Of a stretch of DNA of 64,000 nt, positions 1 to 10,335 are shown in pieces. Source of the stretch: Acanthosepion esculentum (taxonomy: Eukaryota > Mollusca > Cephalopoda > Sepiida > Sepiidae); NCBI GenBank assembly GCA_964036315.1, contig OZ038487.1:53541282-53605281 (forward strand), written 5' to 3'. The notes beneath the pieces are model-generated. The model was not told the DNA's origin. It did no database searches and worked only from the letters and a program-made list of their open reading frames with translations. How positions within the stretch are numbered: position 1 is the first letter of the stretch; every line of letters starts with the position of its first letter. Position numbers and translations under genes: made by a program.

Positions 1-135
1 GCCACATTCCGCCTGTGACAGAGAGGTTGAAGAGTGGAAAATTTACAAGAGTCTTTGAGATTCTTTCCAATACTTCAATGATTGTAGAAATGACTGAATA
101 CGAAGATAACGATTATACTCACAGAGTTTGGACAA
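1..135 (+). other. possible partial exon, unrecognised
   Basis: The reading frame that starts at base 3 stays open from the window edge. It has a balanced, non-repetitive composition (for example TERLKSGKFTRVFEILSN) up to about base 150, then passes into T-rich sequence coding for long F/I/L runs. That change looks like an exon running into an intron, but the expected strong splice donor is not obvious; GT after AAG near 137 is only a weak match. I do not recognise the peptide. It could equally be chance. Confidence 0.2.
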
Positions 136-819
136 GGTCTTTCTATCCGTGTCCTTGTCAGCATTATTATTTCTTTTTTATTAATATTATTATAATTGTT
201 ATTGTCACATTATCATCAGCCTTGTCATTATCACAATCGTCATCATGTTTTTTATTTTTCTCTTTCCTCTCCTTTCTTTATTTCTGTCCTTTCCTTTCTA
301 TTTTTTTTTTCCTTCTGTATAAATTTGAAGGAGTGGAACAGGCACCTTTTAGTTATTTGCATTTTCCCCCCTTGCTCTCACAATTTTTCTTCCTTCTTCC
401 CTAAATGAATATAAATATGAGACATTAACTGCTCCCCTGGAGCTGTCAGTTGAGCCTTTCACTGGAACTGTCACCCACAACACCATGATGTGTCATAATG
501 CATTCATCTCATAGTCAAACTGACCCTTCATTAGGTAAACACTAACAAAGCAATTTTTCATTATAGATTCCCTACCTAGTCCCACTTTGCTTTACATGCA
601 AACACACATCAAATTTTGTGCATATATTTTGCGTGTGTTTGGAGGCTGTGCTTGAAGCCAATGGCAATTCTATTGAATGAATTTACTCTTTAGTATTTCA
701 AGATATTTTCGTGTAATTTTGTTAAATATATCTGTTAAAATGAGTTGTCAGTGTTATATTCATTTTTGCATAATTTAGGTGATAATTTATCCATTGTACC
801 CTGTGTATATAATATATAT
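136..819. other. no gene seen; pyrimidine-rich AT-rich DNA
   Basis: Bases 160-410 are dominated by T and C runs, and the remainder is ordinary AT-rich sequence. No transposon motif or RNA gene is recognised. The short open frames here are low-complexity. Confidence 0.5.
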
Positions 820-1106
820 CAGTGCCAGATTTACCAATAGGCTCAGCAGGTTAAAGCCTTGAGCTTCTAAATCTCGGGGGCCTCCAGCCAAAGTATATAA
901 CATTTTTGACATTGTCATATGCCTTACACATGCTGTCATAATTCATTGTAGACTTTCAGTAATTTTAAACACCTGCCATCATCCTCCGCTTTACTCAAAT
1001 TGTTTAATTTAACACTCTTGCGTTTTTCTCTACTTGTGGGAATGGGTGATTTAGAGGGGTTTTCACAAGTGGAATAGCCTAGGGCCTCTCTTTATCTAAA
1101 TCTGGC

Positions 1107-1110
<4 letters not shown>
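820..1110. mobile_element. MITE-like element, possibly hAT-type
   Basis: The left end reads cagtgccagatttacc. The right end, in reverse complement, carries the same gccagattta core, so the block of about 290 bp has short imperfect terminal inverted repeats. A CAGTG-type terminus is typical of hAT-family non-autonomous elements. It contains no coding sequence. It lies directly next to TA-rich DNA on both sides, which hides any target-site duplication. Class assignment is inference. Confidence 0.35.

Positions 1111-1172
<62 letters not shown>
1111..1172. repeat. (TA)n microsatellite
   Basis: Uninterrupted AT dinucleotides fill about 62 bp between the MITE-like element and a copy of repeat R2. 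Confidence 0.95.
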
Positions 1173-1174
<2 letters not shown>

Positions 1175-1320
1175 AAAATTAATGATAAAGTAGAAAAATC
1201 TTTGTGTGACATGTATCATCCTTTAGGATTTCAATGGGTTAAACTGATGCATATGTTGATGTAACTGCACATATACACAAAGGTGAAAGGATACTGGGAT
1301 TTGAAACTTTTAAATTTTAT
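1175..1320 (+). repeat. interspersed repeat R2, single copy
   Basis: This stretch includes catcctttaggatttc and a gatgtaactgcaca segment. It matches both arms of the fold-back repeat at 45728-45960. It starts next to a (TA)n array, as that one ends next to one. No coding sequence. Family unknown. Confidence 0.5.
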
Positions 1321-1589
1321 TTTATTTTTTTTTTTTGTTAGGGTATGTAGTCTAGTCAATTTAATATAGTTTCTTTTTCTTTTTGTTTATATTTTTATCA
1401 CTTTTGTTATTAAGTATTGCACATTGTCATAATAGAAGATGTGTGAAGAAAATTGAAATCTTGTGAGGAGCTCGATGCAAATTTATTGTTGGTTGGTCTC
1501 CAAATTAAAGCACTTTCTAAACACTTTTGATTTAGTAAATTGCATTCCCTTTTAATTAAAGTAGCATTTTTTTCAATCAAAATTACATT

Positions 1590-2945
1590 AGTTGCTCATC
1601 CCATGGTCTGCTCTCAGACAAGCAATATGGTTTCCGCTTTGCCCGATCTACAGCTGATGTGCTTACGGCCATCATTGAAATTGTCTACCAAGCTCTTCAA
1701 AATAACTGAGAAGTTCATCCCATGGCCCTAGACATCTCCAAAGCATTTGATAGGGTTTGGCATGCCAGCCTTCTTCGCAAGCTCCAGTGTTATGGTATTA
1801 CAGGTTGATTGTTTGACTTAATACAATCATTCCTGTCAAACCGTGAATTGAAGGTCGTTCTCAATGGATTCTCCTCCAGCTCCTATTCCACAAATGCAGG
1901 TGCTCCCCAAGGCTCCATCCTAGACCCTACTCTGTTCCTTATCTTCATCAACGATCTTCCTGATGCCATAGATTCCCAAGTTGGCATCTACGTGGACGAC
2001 ACTACAATTTACCCCTGCCTCAAAAACAAATCTAGTGTCACTGACAAAACTAATCTGGCCATTCGTCTCAAAAAAGGACTTCCAATCGGTTGTGAACTGG
2101 GGCAGGAATTGGCTGGTTAACTTTAATGCCTCAAAAACAAAACTGCTCTCTATTAATCACCACGGAGATCCTTCCCTGCCCCCCATTAGAATATTTGATG
2201 CTCAACTTCTCGAGAGCACCTCTCTGCATCTGCTCGGTCTCACATTGTTTACTGACCTGAGATGGAACAAATACATTGAGTCAATTGCTTTGTCCACTGC
2301 AAGGAAATTTGGCTCCCTATGCCGTGCCAGGAAATTTTTCTCCCCGGAATCGATCCTTCAAATCTACAAATCAACACCAATCACCCTTGCATGGAGTATT
2401 GTTGCCATATATGGTCTGGAGCCCCTTCTGTTTGCCTCGGGGTTCTTGATAAGATCCAGAGACGGATATGCAATGTAGTTGGCCATGATTTGGCATCTTG
2501 TCTGCAGTCGCTCTCTCACAGATGTGCCGTCGTCTCCCTCTGTCTTTTTTACAAATACTTTCATGGTAATTGCTCTGATGAGCTGCTTGCGCTGGTTCCC
2601 AGACTTCATGAATTCAAGCATCCTACGAGGCTGGCATCCCACTCTCACCCTTTCACTGTTTAAACTGTTAAATGTAGCCATCTCTTCTACTCCAATAGTT
2701 TCATATCTCGCACCTCGCACCTGTGGAACTCCCTTCCTTATTCCTGTTTCACTGACAACTATAATCTCCAACTAGTCAAATGTAATGTCAGTCAACATCT
2801 CCAGTTGCCTTGATCTATCCACTATCCTTCTACTCATCCTTTCCTCTATCACTCCTATCTGCTCTCGCTCCAAATCCTCTGTAACCCCTTGCATGCTAGT
2901 GGCTTCCTGCCAGGCTTGGTGTGAAATGCTTAAAAAAAAAAAATC
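1590..2945 (+). mobile_element. LINE family A, 5'-truncated, RT to 3' end
   Basis: This is a non-LTR retrotransposon reverse transcriptase broken by frameshifts and stops. In order it shows an RT block near 1615-1660 (QYGFRFARSTADVLT when frames are followed), LDISKAFDRVWHASLL near 1732-1770, PQGSILDPTLFLIFINDLP near 1905-1965, and the catalytic box IYVDD near 1985-2000, a YVDD variant of the usual YADD. A thumb/C-terminal region follows, with IWSGAP and LDKIQRRICN near 2410-2475. The 3' end is an untranslated segment ending in an A-run at about 2932-2943. The motifs fit the CR1/Jockey group; the exact clade is inference. The 5' truncation is typical of LINE insertion. Confidence 0.85.
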
Positions 2946-3249
2946 ATAATGAGTCTGACAATAATCTTGATTTTAAAAAGGGTCATTTTAATTAAAAGGG
3001 AACACAATTTAGTAAAACAAAAGTATACAAGAAATACTAATTTTGGTTCAAAACAAATTTCAAACTTGTTCTATGCTAAAAAAATATTATTACTTATTGA
3101 CATTTAAAATTTTAAATTCATTATAGCATGATACAATTAAACTTAAATTCATTTATTTTATTCTTTTATAATTTCTCCATAGTAGAACAATTCTGCAAAG
3201 AAAAAAAATCACTTTAGGAAAATAAACTCCATAGATTCACCAAATATCA

Positions 3250-3252
<3 letters not shown>

Positions 3253-3293
<41 letters not shown>
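3253..3293. repeat. (TA)n microsatellite
   Basis: About 41 bp of pure TA dinucleotide. Confidence 0.95.
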
Positions 3294-3298
<5 letters not shown>

Positions 3299-3427
3299 AT
3301 TAATTGATTTAAAATATGGGTTTTTCGCTACACAGTGATAACCATGTTTCAAAAATGGAAGCTAAAGCCTTTGAATCTAATTTTGTTATTAAACCAAAGA
3401 CATAAGTTCCATTTCTTCATCAAGCGA

Positions 3428-3454
<27 letters not shown>
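3428..3454. repeat. (TA)n microsatellite
   Basis: About 27 bp of pure TA dinucleotide. Confidence 0.9.
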
Positions 3455-3459
<5 letters not shown>

Positions 3460-4211
3460 TAAAATATTGGAAATTTCCATCATTAAAGTTGCTTATGTTA
3501 TTTATTTTATTATTTCATTTCATTGTAAGATAATGTCTCCAAACAAATATTAAATATTCAAAATTATGGTTTATTTACTATATTATTTTATAATTTATTT
3601 ATTCATTTTCATTTAATTTTCTATACATATAAATATATTATTTTATTTAAATGCTAACCAATAATTTCAAATGAAATTGACATGCTCTGTAGTATGTCTT
3701 TTTTTTCCCTTCCACACTTAAGAGTCTCGTCAGATCTAGTAATGTACTTTCATGGGTGGGCGTAGCATTTGATAACATATCACAAAAACTAAGGAGCAAT
3801 AAAATATCCAAAAACATTAAGGTCTGAAACTTACCCAGGGATTTAACTGATCATTCGATCTTTCAGGGAAGTACAGTTGCCTGCCATGCAGCAGTTTCAG
3901 GGACTCAAGGGCAAAATGGCTAGTTGTGAAAAAATATGACACCCTAGCTATGTACTTGACACACCACCATCCCTCATTTTCTCTCATTGTGTTAAACAAC
4001 ACAAGCATTTAAAGGAAGGGTACTATTGAAACATTTACAAACTAGAATTCATTTGCAACATACTAACATGTGTTGAACTCCTCACGGTATTTAGTATTGC
4101 TGAAGTTATCGCTACCTGGACATTGAATTCTACCTGGATTCTATCCTCTTGGAATTATTCTTTATACATATATGTATGTATGTATGTATGTATGTATATA
4201 TATTTATATTT

Positions 4212-4389
4212 TTTGGTATTTGTTTACATTTGTAAAAGCAATACGCTAGATTTAGTTGTATGACTCTACCGAGTGAAGATAGCTCTGGCTGACACCAAAT
4301 TGGTTGGGTTTCAATCCTGGCTTGAGGCATTCAGAAGTCTAGTCTCACTGAGGAGCTGTGATACAGCGAAACAGTACTGTCTTTGAATG

Positions 4390-4392
<3 letters not shown>
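4212..4392 (+). mobile_element. tRNA-like SINE, type 2 (repeat R4)
   Basis: The same sequence occurs inverted at 41688-41858. It contains a B-box-like motif, gggtttcaatcctgg (near 4306), of the kind used by RNA polymerase III. It ends in cagtactgtctttgaatgac followed by CATA/TA repeats in this copy. A tRNA-derived SINE is the simplest reading. The parent tRNA is not clear, and the A box is weak. Confidence 0.55.

Positions 4393-4450
<58 letters not shown>
4390..4450. repeat. (CATA)n-(TA)n compound microsatellite
   Basis: Five CATA units run into about 38 bp of TA. It separates a SINE 3' end from the left inverted repeat of a mariner-like element. Confidence 0.95.
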
Positions 4451-4451
<1 letters not shown>

Positions 4452-5005
4452 GAGGTGGTATCAAAAGGTTTTCAAATATGGCCCAAAAAATATACACCAT
4501 TATTCAGCTAATAATGTTTCATATGTCTAAATTTGGACACTCTCCCCTTTGGAATAGGACCTTTGGGAGTATGCACTGTGATCCATCAGAAGACTTTGCA
4601 ACAATTTGGGGCAGGTTCAGCTTCTCCATGAGGCTCCCCTGCCACACTTAAACGCATGTAGAGGTTTTTCCACTCATGTTCAGCAATGGTCTTCATACAC
4701 AAGTCTATGAATTTTCCACATTTTTAGTATTTAACTGGTTATTGGTTACAATGGACACTAATTATCTTGAACCAGTCATCAATTGGCCTAGAGATGTGTG
4801 TACCACTTAAAACCTGTGTTCACCAAAAACCTGACAAAGTATTTTAAGATTTGCCAAACTCTACATGAGATTTCATGCAGCTATATTGCTGAAATTTCAA
4901 TGCAAACCTCTTTATAATAATTGAACATGATCAAGGCAAAGATTATTTGGAGACGATCATAATGAATACAGTACAGGAATTTTCTGATACGACCTGGCAT
5001 ATTTA
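4449..5005. mobile_element. mariner-like non-autonomous element with inverted ends
   Basis: The left end reads acgaggtggtatcaaaa. The right end, near 4985-5003, reads ttctgatacgacctggca, which is its degenerate reverse complement (about 16 of 20 positions). TA-rich DNA lies outside both ends, as expected for Tc1/mariner elements that target TA. The roughly 550-bp interior contains decayed coding-like sequence on the minus strand (near 4560-4720) but no transposase motif I can name. Class is inferred from the termini. Confidence 0.5.
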
Positions 5006-6039
5006 TATGCATTGGAGGGGGTAAAAATTACAATTTTACTTTCAAAACTCCAACCAGAATAACCAGGTTCATTGTTTTAGAACCACACTTTTTTAAAACA
5101 AAAATTCCATAGTTATTTATTTATCTATACAGCATTTTTTGAACTTTAAAAAATGTTAAAATATTCTCATTTGTACCATGCTTAACACTTAAATATTGAG
5201 AAAAGTTTGCATGAGGGTGCAGGCCAAGCAAGTAAAAAAAACTATTGCAGAATTTTATTTTAAAGGGTAGCTTTTATGCTTATTTTCACTTTATTTTTTT
5301 TAACTCTTTCAAATCATAAAGGGGAAATAAAAAGAAATGTTAGGTTTCTAATATAATATCTTTTAACTGTTTGATACTCTTTAAAACATTCCATGTACAA
5401 TGAAATTGTACATTCTTTGCTCCAATTTCTTACTATTTTTCGCTGCCCTACTCTTTGACAAGTATGCATGCAAACATAGCTCTGTGTCTGGCTTGTTCTT
5501 CTAGATTTATCTGTAGGCAAATACTTCAGGAAATGATAGGAAATAAGTGACTGATCACAAAGTTGATTTGCTTGATACATTGCGATTGTTGTAAGTGCAA
5601 ATAGTAACCTGATGAATCCACAATTTGATAATTAGTCATTTAGACTTGAATTATGAATGAATGATGCTTGTATCATTGGAAAAAGATTAAATCATCAATT
5701 GATGATATCTTGTGATCACCAATGAAACATAAATTTATGATGGCTGCCATTAAGGATTCATCATAGGAAGAAGTGAATGATAGTCATGACATATAATATC
5801 TTTGTCGGTGACAAGGATAGTAATAATGATGGCTTAGTAAAGGTGCCGAGTGGTATAATGGTCATAAAATATAACCAGTAACTAAGTTTGAATTTCATTT
5901 GAGGTTATTTTATTTTTATTTTGCACTAATTTTAATAGTAAAATTAGCATATTATATTATATAATATTTGGAATTCTATTATTATTACTGTTGATTGAAA
6001 GTCATAAAATCTTAAAAGTTTTTCTGGGTTTATTGATTT
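5006..6039. other. no gene or element recognised
   Basis: AT-rich unique-looking sequence. The 88-codon open frame on the minus strand near 5314-5580 shows no domain, splice or repeat signal that I can support. Confidence 0.45.
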
Positions 6040-6345
6040 GTCTTTACAGCTTATCAACCCCTTGTAGATTATTTAAAGCTGAAATATATTTTTGATTGTA
6101 AGAATGTTGTTTTTTTCTTTTTTTTTTTTTTTTTTTTTTTTTTGTGAGTGAATATTGCATGAACAATTTTTTTGAGACACAATGATTTTTACAGATACAA
6201 ATCCTACTATTTAACCATAGCTGAGAGGAGAAGATGGATTCATACCTTTCCCAAGGGTAATTGTACGTAAGTGAATGTAACAAATCTGACTGGAATTTGA
6301 ACTCTGATTTCTCATTCTAAGCCACTATCCATTACCCCACTTTCA
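6040..6345 (-). mobile_element. tRNA-derived SINE, type 1a
   Basis: Read on the minus strand, it begins with a tRNA-like head carrying a B-box-like motif (gagttcaaattcc, degenerate, near 6285-6300). It continues with the conserved body (gggaaaggtatgaatcc, near 6238-6254) and ends with the tail found in other copies, where the plus strand shows cttatcaaccccttgtag near 6051. A 30-bp T-tract (A on the SINE strand) sits in the distal half. The head lacks the 5S part seen in copies at 13.2, 38.1 and 41.4 kb. Confidence 0.65.
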
Positions 6346-6657
6346 CTTTCTTAGGAAATTAGAATCCTTAAATCAACTGTTACAGCTCATTGTAATATTG
6401 ATAGGAGTTTCCTTCCAAACCTTTTGTTTTTGGTAGTGTGGAAAGTTAATATTCTTATTAAATCATAATTTTCTCTTTTAGTTACATTTGCTACCCATTT
6501 TTGTTGCTGTTGGAAGTTTTCAAGTGATGTAGTTTTTGTTATTTGGTAAATTTCTTTGTGATTTTTAGTCTTATATTTTAGCAATGTTCTGGCTGTGTTT
6601 AAAACAGTTATATGGTTTGAATTGGTTTCAGCAGGTATTTTCTAACTTGTCCACACA
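6346..6657. other. no gene or element recognised
   Basis: AT-rich sequence with a 65-codon lysine-rich minus-strand frame that has no supporting features. Confidence 0.4.
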
Positions 6658-6805
6658 CAGCTCAAAATTCATTTCAGGGATATGTGGTTACTGAGATGGT
6701 TATCAGTTAGAGAAAGTGGAATTATTGAGTCGAGTTCAAAATCCAGCCTGTTAAGTCCTGTTCACTTTCTTACTGATATTAATGGTTATGGTGAAATTAA
6801 ACTTT
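6658..6805 (+). mobile_element. tRNA-like SINE head, diverged
   Basis: The segment gagtcgagttcaaaatcc near 6727 matches the B-box region of the type 1 SINEs. It is followed by a decayed match to the next part of the body. The remainder is lost or unrecognisable. Confidence 0.4.
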
Positions 6806-6935
6806 ACCATACAGTAAACATTTGGCGTTCATTAATTGAACAGTTTCTTAAAACAATTTTCTTTTTTTCCGGAAATTCATCTTATCTTATGTCCACTAAG
6901 TCTCATAACACTTTCTAACATTGTTCTCAAACTAG

Positions 6936-7392
6936 ACAATATCCCTAGACGTGAGCAGTGGAATGAGAACAGTCTACCTCCATAGAATAAATGAAGAGTT
7001 CAGTTCAGAATTCTCTGGAGGTTACCTAGATTGATATACACCTGAGGAAGGTTTGAGGGCACAACTGCCAAAAGGTTGTAATAACAACAAATATGAGGAC
7101 AATAGTCTGGATATAAATAGTGTAAATAATTATAATTTGGTTTTACACAAACAAAATATATTAGCTTCAGTGCACTGCAAAATAATGACTTTCTGGGATG
7201 AAGAGTTATAACTTACATTTAGACTAATATCTTCATCTTTGTTGTTCATATAACATTTTTATCTTTGTTCTCTCTGGCCTTTTCAGGTGCTTGTCAATCC
7301 CGGTAAATTTCAAAGAATTTTGAAATGAACCCTTTATTTACTCTACTAGGGTTTATTGTTCTCATTCTGCTGTCCATGTCTAGGGATATCTC
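6936..7392. repeat. fold-back pair of repeat R1
   Basis: The left arm (6936-7135, plus) and right arm (7205-7392, minus) are diverged inverted copies of the same repeat, separated by about 70 bp. Shared landmarks include atatccctagac at the outer ends, gaatgagaac, and a block around aaattct. Other single copies lie at 8083-8205, 29525-29712 and 49893-50015. No coding sequence. The arrangement could form a hairpin of about 190 bp per arm, although the arms have many mismatches. Confidence 0.6.
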
Positions 7393-7489
7393 ATCTTTTT
7401 CTTATTTAGTACTTAGTACAGATTTAGACTCAGTGGAAACAGGGTGCGCAATAACTGAGCCGTACTAAATAAGAAAATATGAAAAATCC

Positions 7490-8082
7490 AAACTTTCTTT
7501 TCGCCAGAATCTATATTACATATTTATAAATCTATAATTTGTCCTCGCTTTGAATATTGCTTCCACATCTGGTCTGATGCTCCTGTTATATATTTAGAGA
7601 TTCTTGATAAAATCTAAAGAATCTGCAATGCTGTTGGACCTGATCTGCCATATTGGCTTCAGTTACTTTCCCATCGCTATAATATAGCTTCCCTGTTTAC
7701 TTTCCGTAAGTACTTTAATGGTAATTGTCCTGATGAATTTTCCTCTATGATTCCTAGACTTTATGCAATACTAGATTGGTCTCAAGGCCTCATCATTTTA
7801 CAATTGAAATGGCTAGATGTAACGAACTGTAAGTTCTATGCTAACACTTTCTTCTATCACACTTCTTGCATGTGGAACTCTCTTCTGGCTTCTTGCTTCC
7901 CAGTTAACTTTGATCGTGAAAAATTTAAATGCAATGTTAATCATTAATTTCTGTCTTCTTAATTCTTGTTCTTTACTCTTCCCTCTCGTATTTTTTTCTC
8001 ATATTTTCTCACACTAAGTAACTCCTTGCTTCCTAGTGGATTTATTGCCTTGCTTCGGATGAAATGATTAAAAAAAAAAGAA
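7490..8082 (+). mobile_element. LINE family A, 3'-end fragment
   Basis: Following the frame gives SPESILHIYKSIICPRFEYC, HIWSDAP and LEILDKI, the same thumb/C-terminal order as the copy at 2.3-2.5 kb. The conserved final block FYHTSCMWNSLLASCFP follows near 7850-7910. It ends after about 100 bp of 3' untranslated sequence in a short A-run (8070-8080). A copy of repeat R1 starts immediately after the tail. Confidence 0.75.
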
Positions 8083-8205
8083 ATTGTTCAAAATTCCCTG
8101 GAGGTTATCTGGATCAGCAAGCACCTGATGAAAACCGGGGGTGGGTGGCTGGCCACAACAAATATGAGATCAATGATCTGAATGTAAATAATATAAGTAA
8201 AAAAA
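8083..8205 (+). repeat. interspersed repeat R1 copy
   Basis: It contains ttccctggaggttatctgg and aacaaatatgagatcaat, matching the left arm of the fold-back at 6936. It directly follows a LINE A-tail. Confidence 0.55.
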
Positions 8206-8954
8206 AAGTAAAAAAAAAGTATTTCTTTTCTTATATGAAGTCCTTAAGCAGAGATAATGTTTTCTTTTTCACATTCTGAATAAAGAAATTTATTGGAAGT
8301 GCTAGAGTGAGTAACAAGGTTGAGTGACCTGGTCTGATTTCAAGAAATGAAAGGTTGCAAAATTGCACCATAAAAGGGAAATTTCTATATAAAAATAACA
8401 TGATTTGACTTTTATGCAAGAATGACATTTGCTTTTTTGAAGTGTGGCAAGAGTCTGAAGAGAAAGGGAAAAGAATTCTTTCAGTCTTCTAGTAATTGCT
8501 AAATCACGTGCTTATGTCTTCCTTACCAAACCCTGACCGGTAATCAAAGGAATGAGGTGTTTGGCAGACTAACAGAATTGGAAAAACAATTTCATGGTCA
8601 AATTCTTCCCCACGGAAAACTGATTTAGTGACACTACTACTGAATTAGTTATTTGGAATTAGATTACATTTAAGTGAGACTCTGTCTAGAATCTTGATGC
8701 TAACATTGCTACCTTTTAAGATTCATGGATCTTAAAAGTACATAAAAAGTACTTACCTATGAAAAAAAATGCATGGAAAGTACTTATCTTCAAAAATAAA
8801 CTTGCTTGAAGCTGAGTCATATGCCTCAAGGATGTGAAACAAACCAAACAGTAATACTATTAAAGCATAATATTAACCGCATATCTTTCAGGTTGTGCAA
8901 GAGTGTTGTTTATTTATTTTTTCCTTTTATGTGTCATGTCTCTTCAGAACCTGA
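8206..8954. other. no gene or element recognised
   Basis: AT-rich unique-looking sequence with no motif that I can support. Confidence 0.4.
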
Positions 8955-9460
8955 GCGATCATGGGTCTCCACAAATTCCTCTTATAACATTAAGCAGTAT
9001 TTGTCACCTGTTCATGTTTTGCAATCCATTCACACAATCACATTCAGTATTTTAACTGCTGTTTCTTGACTTCAGTATCTCCTGTGAGTAACAAGTTTAC
9101 CAAGTCTCCATGTATTCCAGAAATTTCAAGTGTGTTTTTTCTGATCTTATAAGTATAAGTGTTCTTTTTTTTTCCTATTTTCTTTAAAACTTCCTCATTG
9201 TACACATGTTCTATCTATGGTATTTTCAGCATCCTTCTGTAGAAGCATATCTCTGTTGCCTCAAGTTTCTTCATCAGTGAAGAAATTAATCTACATTCAT
9301 TGCTATATAGGTGGATTAATATTACATAGCAGCTCAGCATTCTTTTCTTTGTTTCAAAATTTTCCTGTTTTTTTTAATCCTTTGCATAGCTTTAGAATGC
9401 ATTTTTGTCTATTCCAATATGCCTTCAGCTTTTTGTGTTGTATTTTCCATTATTTAAAAA
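8955..9460 (-). mobile_element. RTE-type LINE (family C), 3'-half fragment
   Basis: Read on the minus strand it gives degenerate versions of the RTE C-terminal RT region. First comes a segment like ETKKRMLSCYVI near 9310-9360, then MKKLEATEICFYRRML near 9225-9280, then the tail that ends with the conserved SHDR-like block near 8955. It is the same family as the better-preserved copies at 48.7 and 55.6 kb. Stops and indels abolish coding. Confidence 0.7.
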
Positions 9461-9499
9461 AAAAACGCTTCTCTTCTAGATCTCTTTTACCTCTATACT

Positions 9500-10335
9500 T
9501 GATTCTTGTCGTATTATGCAGATCTGCTCCCTTGGCAACTCTGATCATGTGGTAATGTCTGTAAACATCTCTTTCTACTCCTCTACCAGCCAAAAACCTT
9601 CTACCAACAGAATATTTTTCTTTTAACAATTTATCAGCTTGGAACTCATATCATAATTTCCTTTATGATATCCCTTGGAATGAAGTTTTTAATCATTTTG
9701 CTCAAAAATGCTTGTCTGAGTTATCTACCTGGGTGAAAGCCAGCATTGATCCTTTCATTCCAACAAAGAAATACGCATTTATCTCCTTGGTTCTCACCTG
9801 CATGCTCAGCTGCTATAACCCACAGGAATCACTTCCTCCAGCTGTACCAGAGCAACATGTCTGATTGCAGCAGGTGTCTCTTTGTCTCTGTTTGTAACTA
9901 GTGCAAGCATGTCCTCAATGAAGCAAAGTTACTGTTTGCTGACAGAATGAAACAACGTATAGCATCTTGCAAGTTCTAGAGATTATTGGCGGCTTTGCAA
10001 GTGTGTGCTGCATAAAAGCAAATCCTCAATCCCTCCTTTATTCAATCAATTCAAAGTCCTGACATATACAGCAGATAAGGTCGAATACTTTGCTCAGAAA
10101 TCCGCTTCCAACTCAGCACTCACCTCGTCTGGAGTACCCGCACCTGATTTTACCTCTAGAACTGAGGCTATACTGAGTGATATGTGCCTCACCCTGTCAC
10201 TGGTCTCAGACAATATTTCTAAATTAGACTCTTATAAGGCAAGTAGAGGTGACAGGGTACCAGCTGTCATCCTAAAGAAATGTGATCATGAGCTGGCTAC
10301 AGTCCTCTCAAAAATAATTATTAAAAAAAAATGTA
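9500..10335 (+). mobile_element. LINE family A, endonuclease end to RT linker
   Basis: This copy covers the part missing from the other A copies. It has the C-terminal end of an APE-type endonuclease, with the catalytic SDH triad in SAPLGNSDHVVMSV (near 9523-9565), followed by YDIPWNEVFNHFAQK (near 9670-9710). Further on is the RT N-terminal region with an open 112-codon stretch at 10005-10343 (DNISKLDSYKASRGDRVPAV, equivalent to KLDPYNAYGPDGIPA in the copy at 63.3 kb). Stops interrupt it near 9975 and elsewhere. The end in an A-run near 10320 is inside the RT domain, so it is not the natural LINE 3' end. Confidence 0.75.

Larger units (their letters stand above)
2946..4211. other. no gene seen; AT-rich DNA with short TA arrays
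   Basis: Apart from the two TA arrays listed separately and a (TATG)n stretch near 4163-4208, I recognise no element. Open frames are short and A/T-driven. Confidence 0.5.

Noticed and set aside
2364..2771. 135-codon minus-strand open frame
   Set aside because: It is the antisense shadow of the LINE A C-terminal region on the plus strand, which carries the recognisable motifs.
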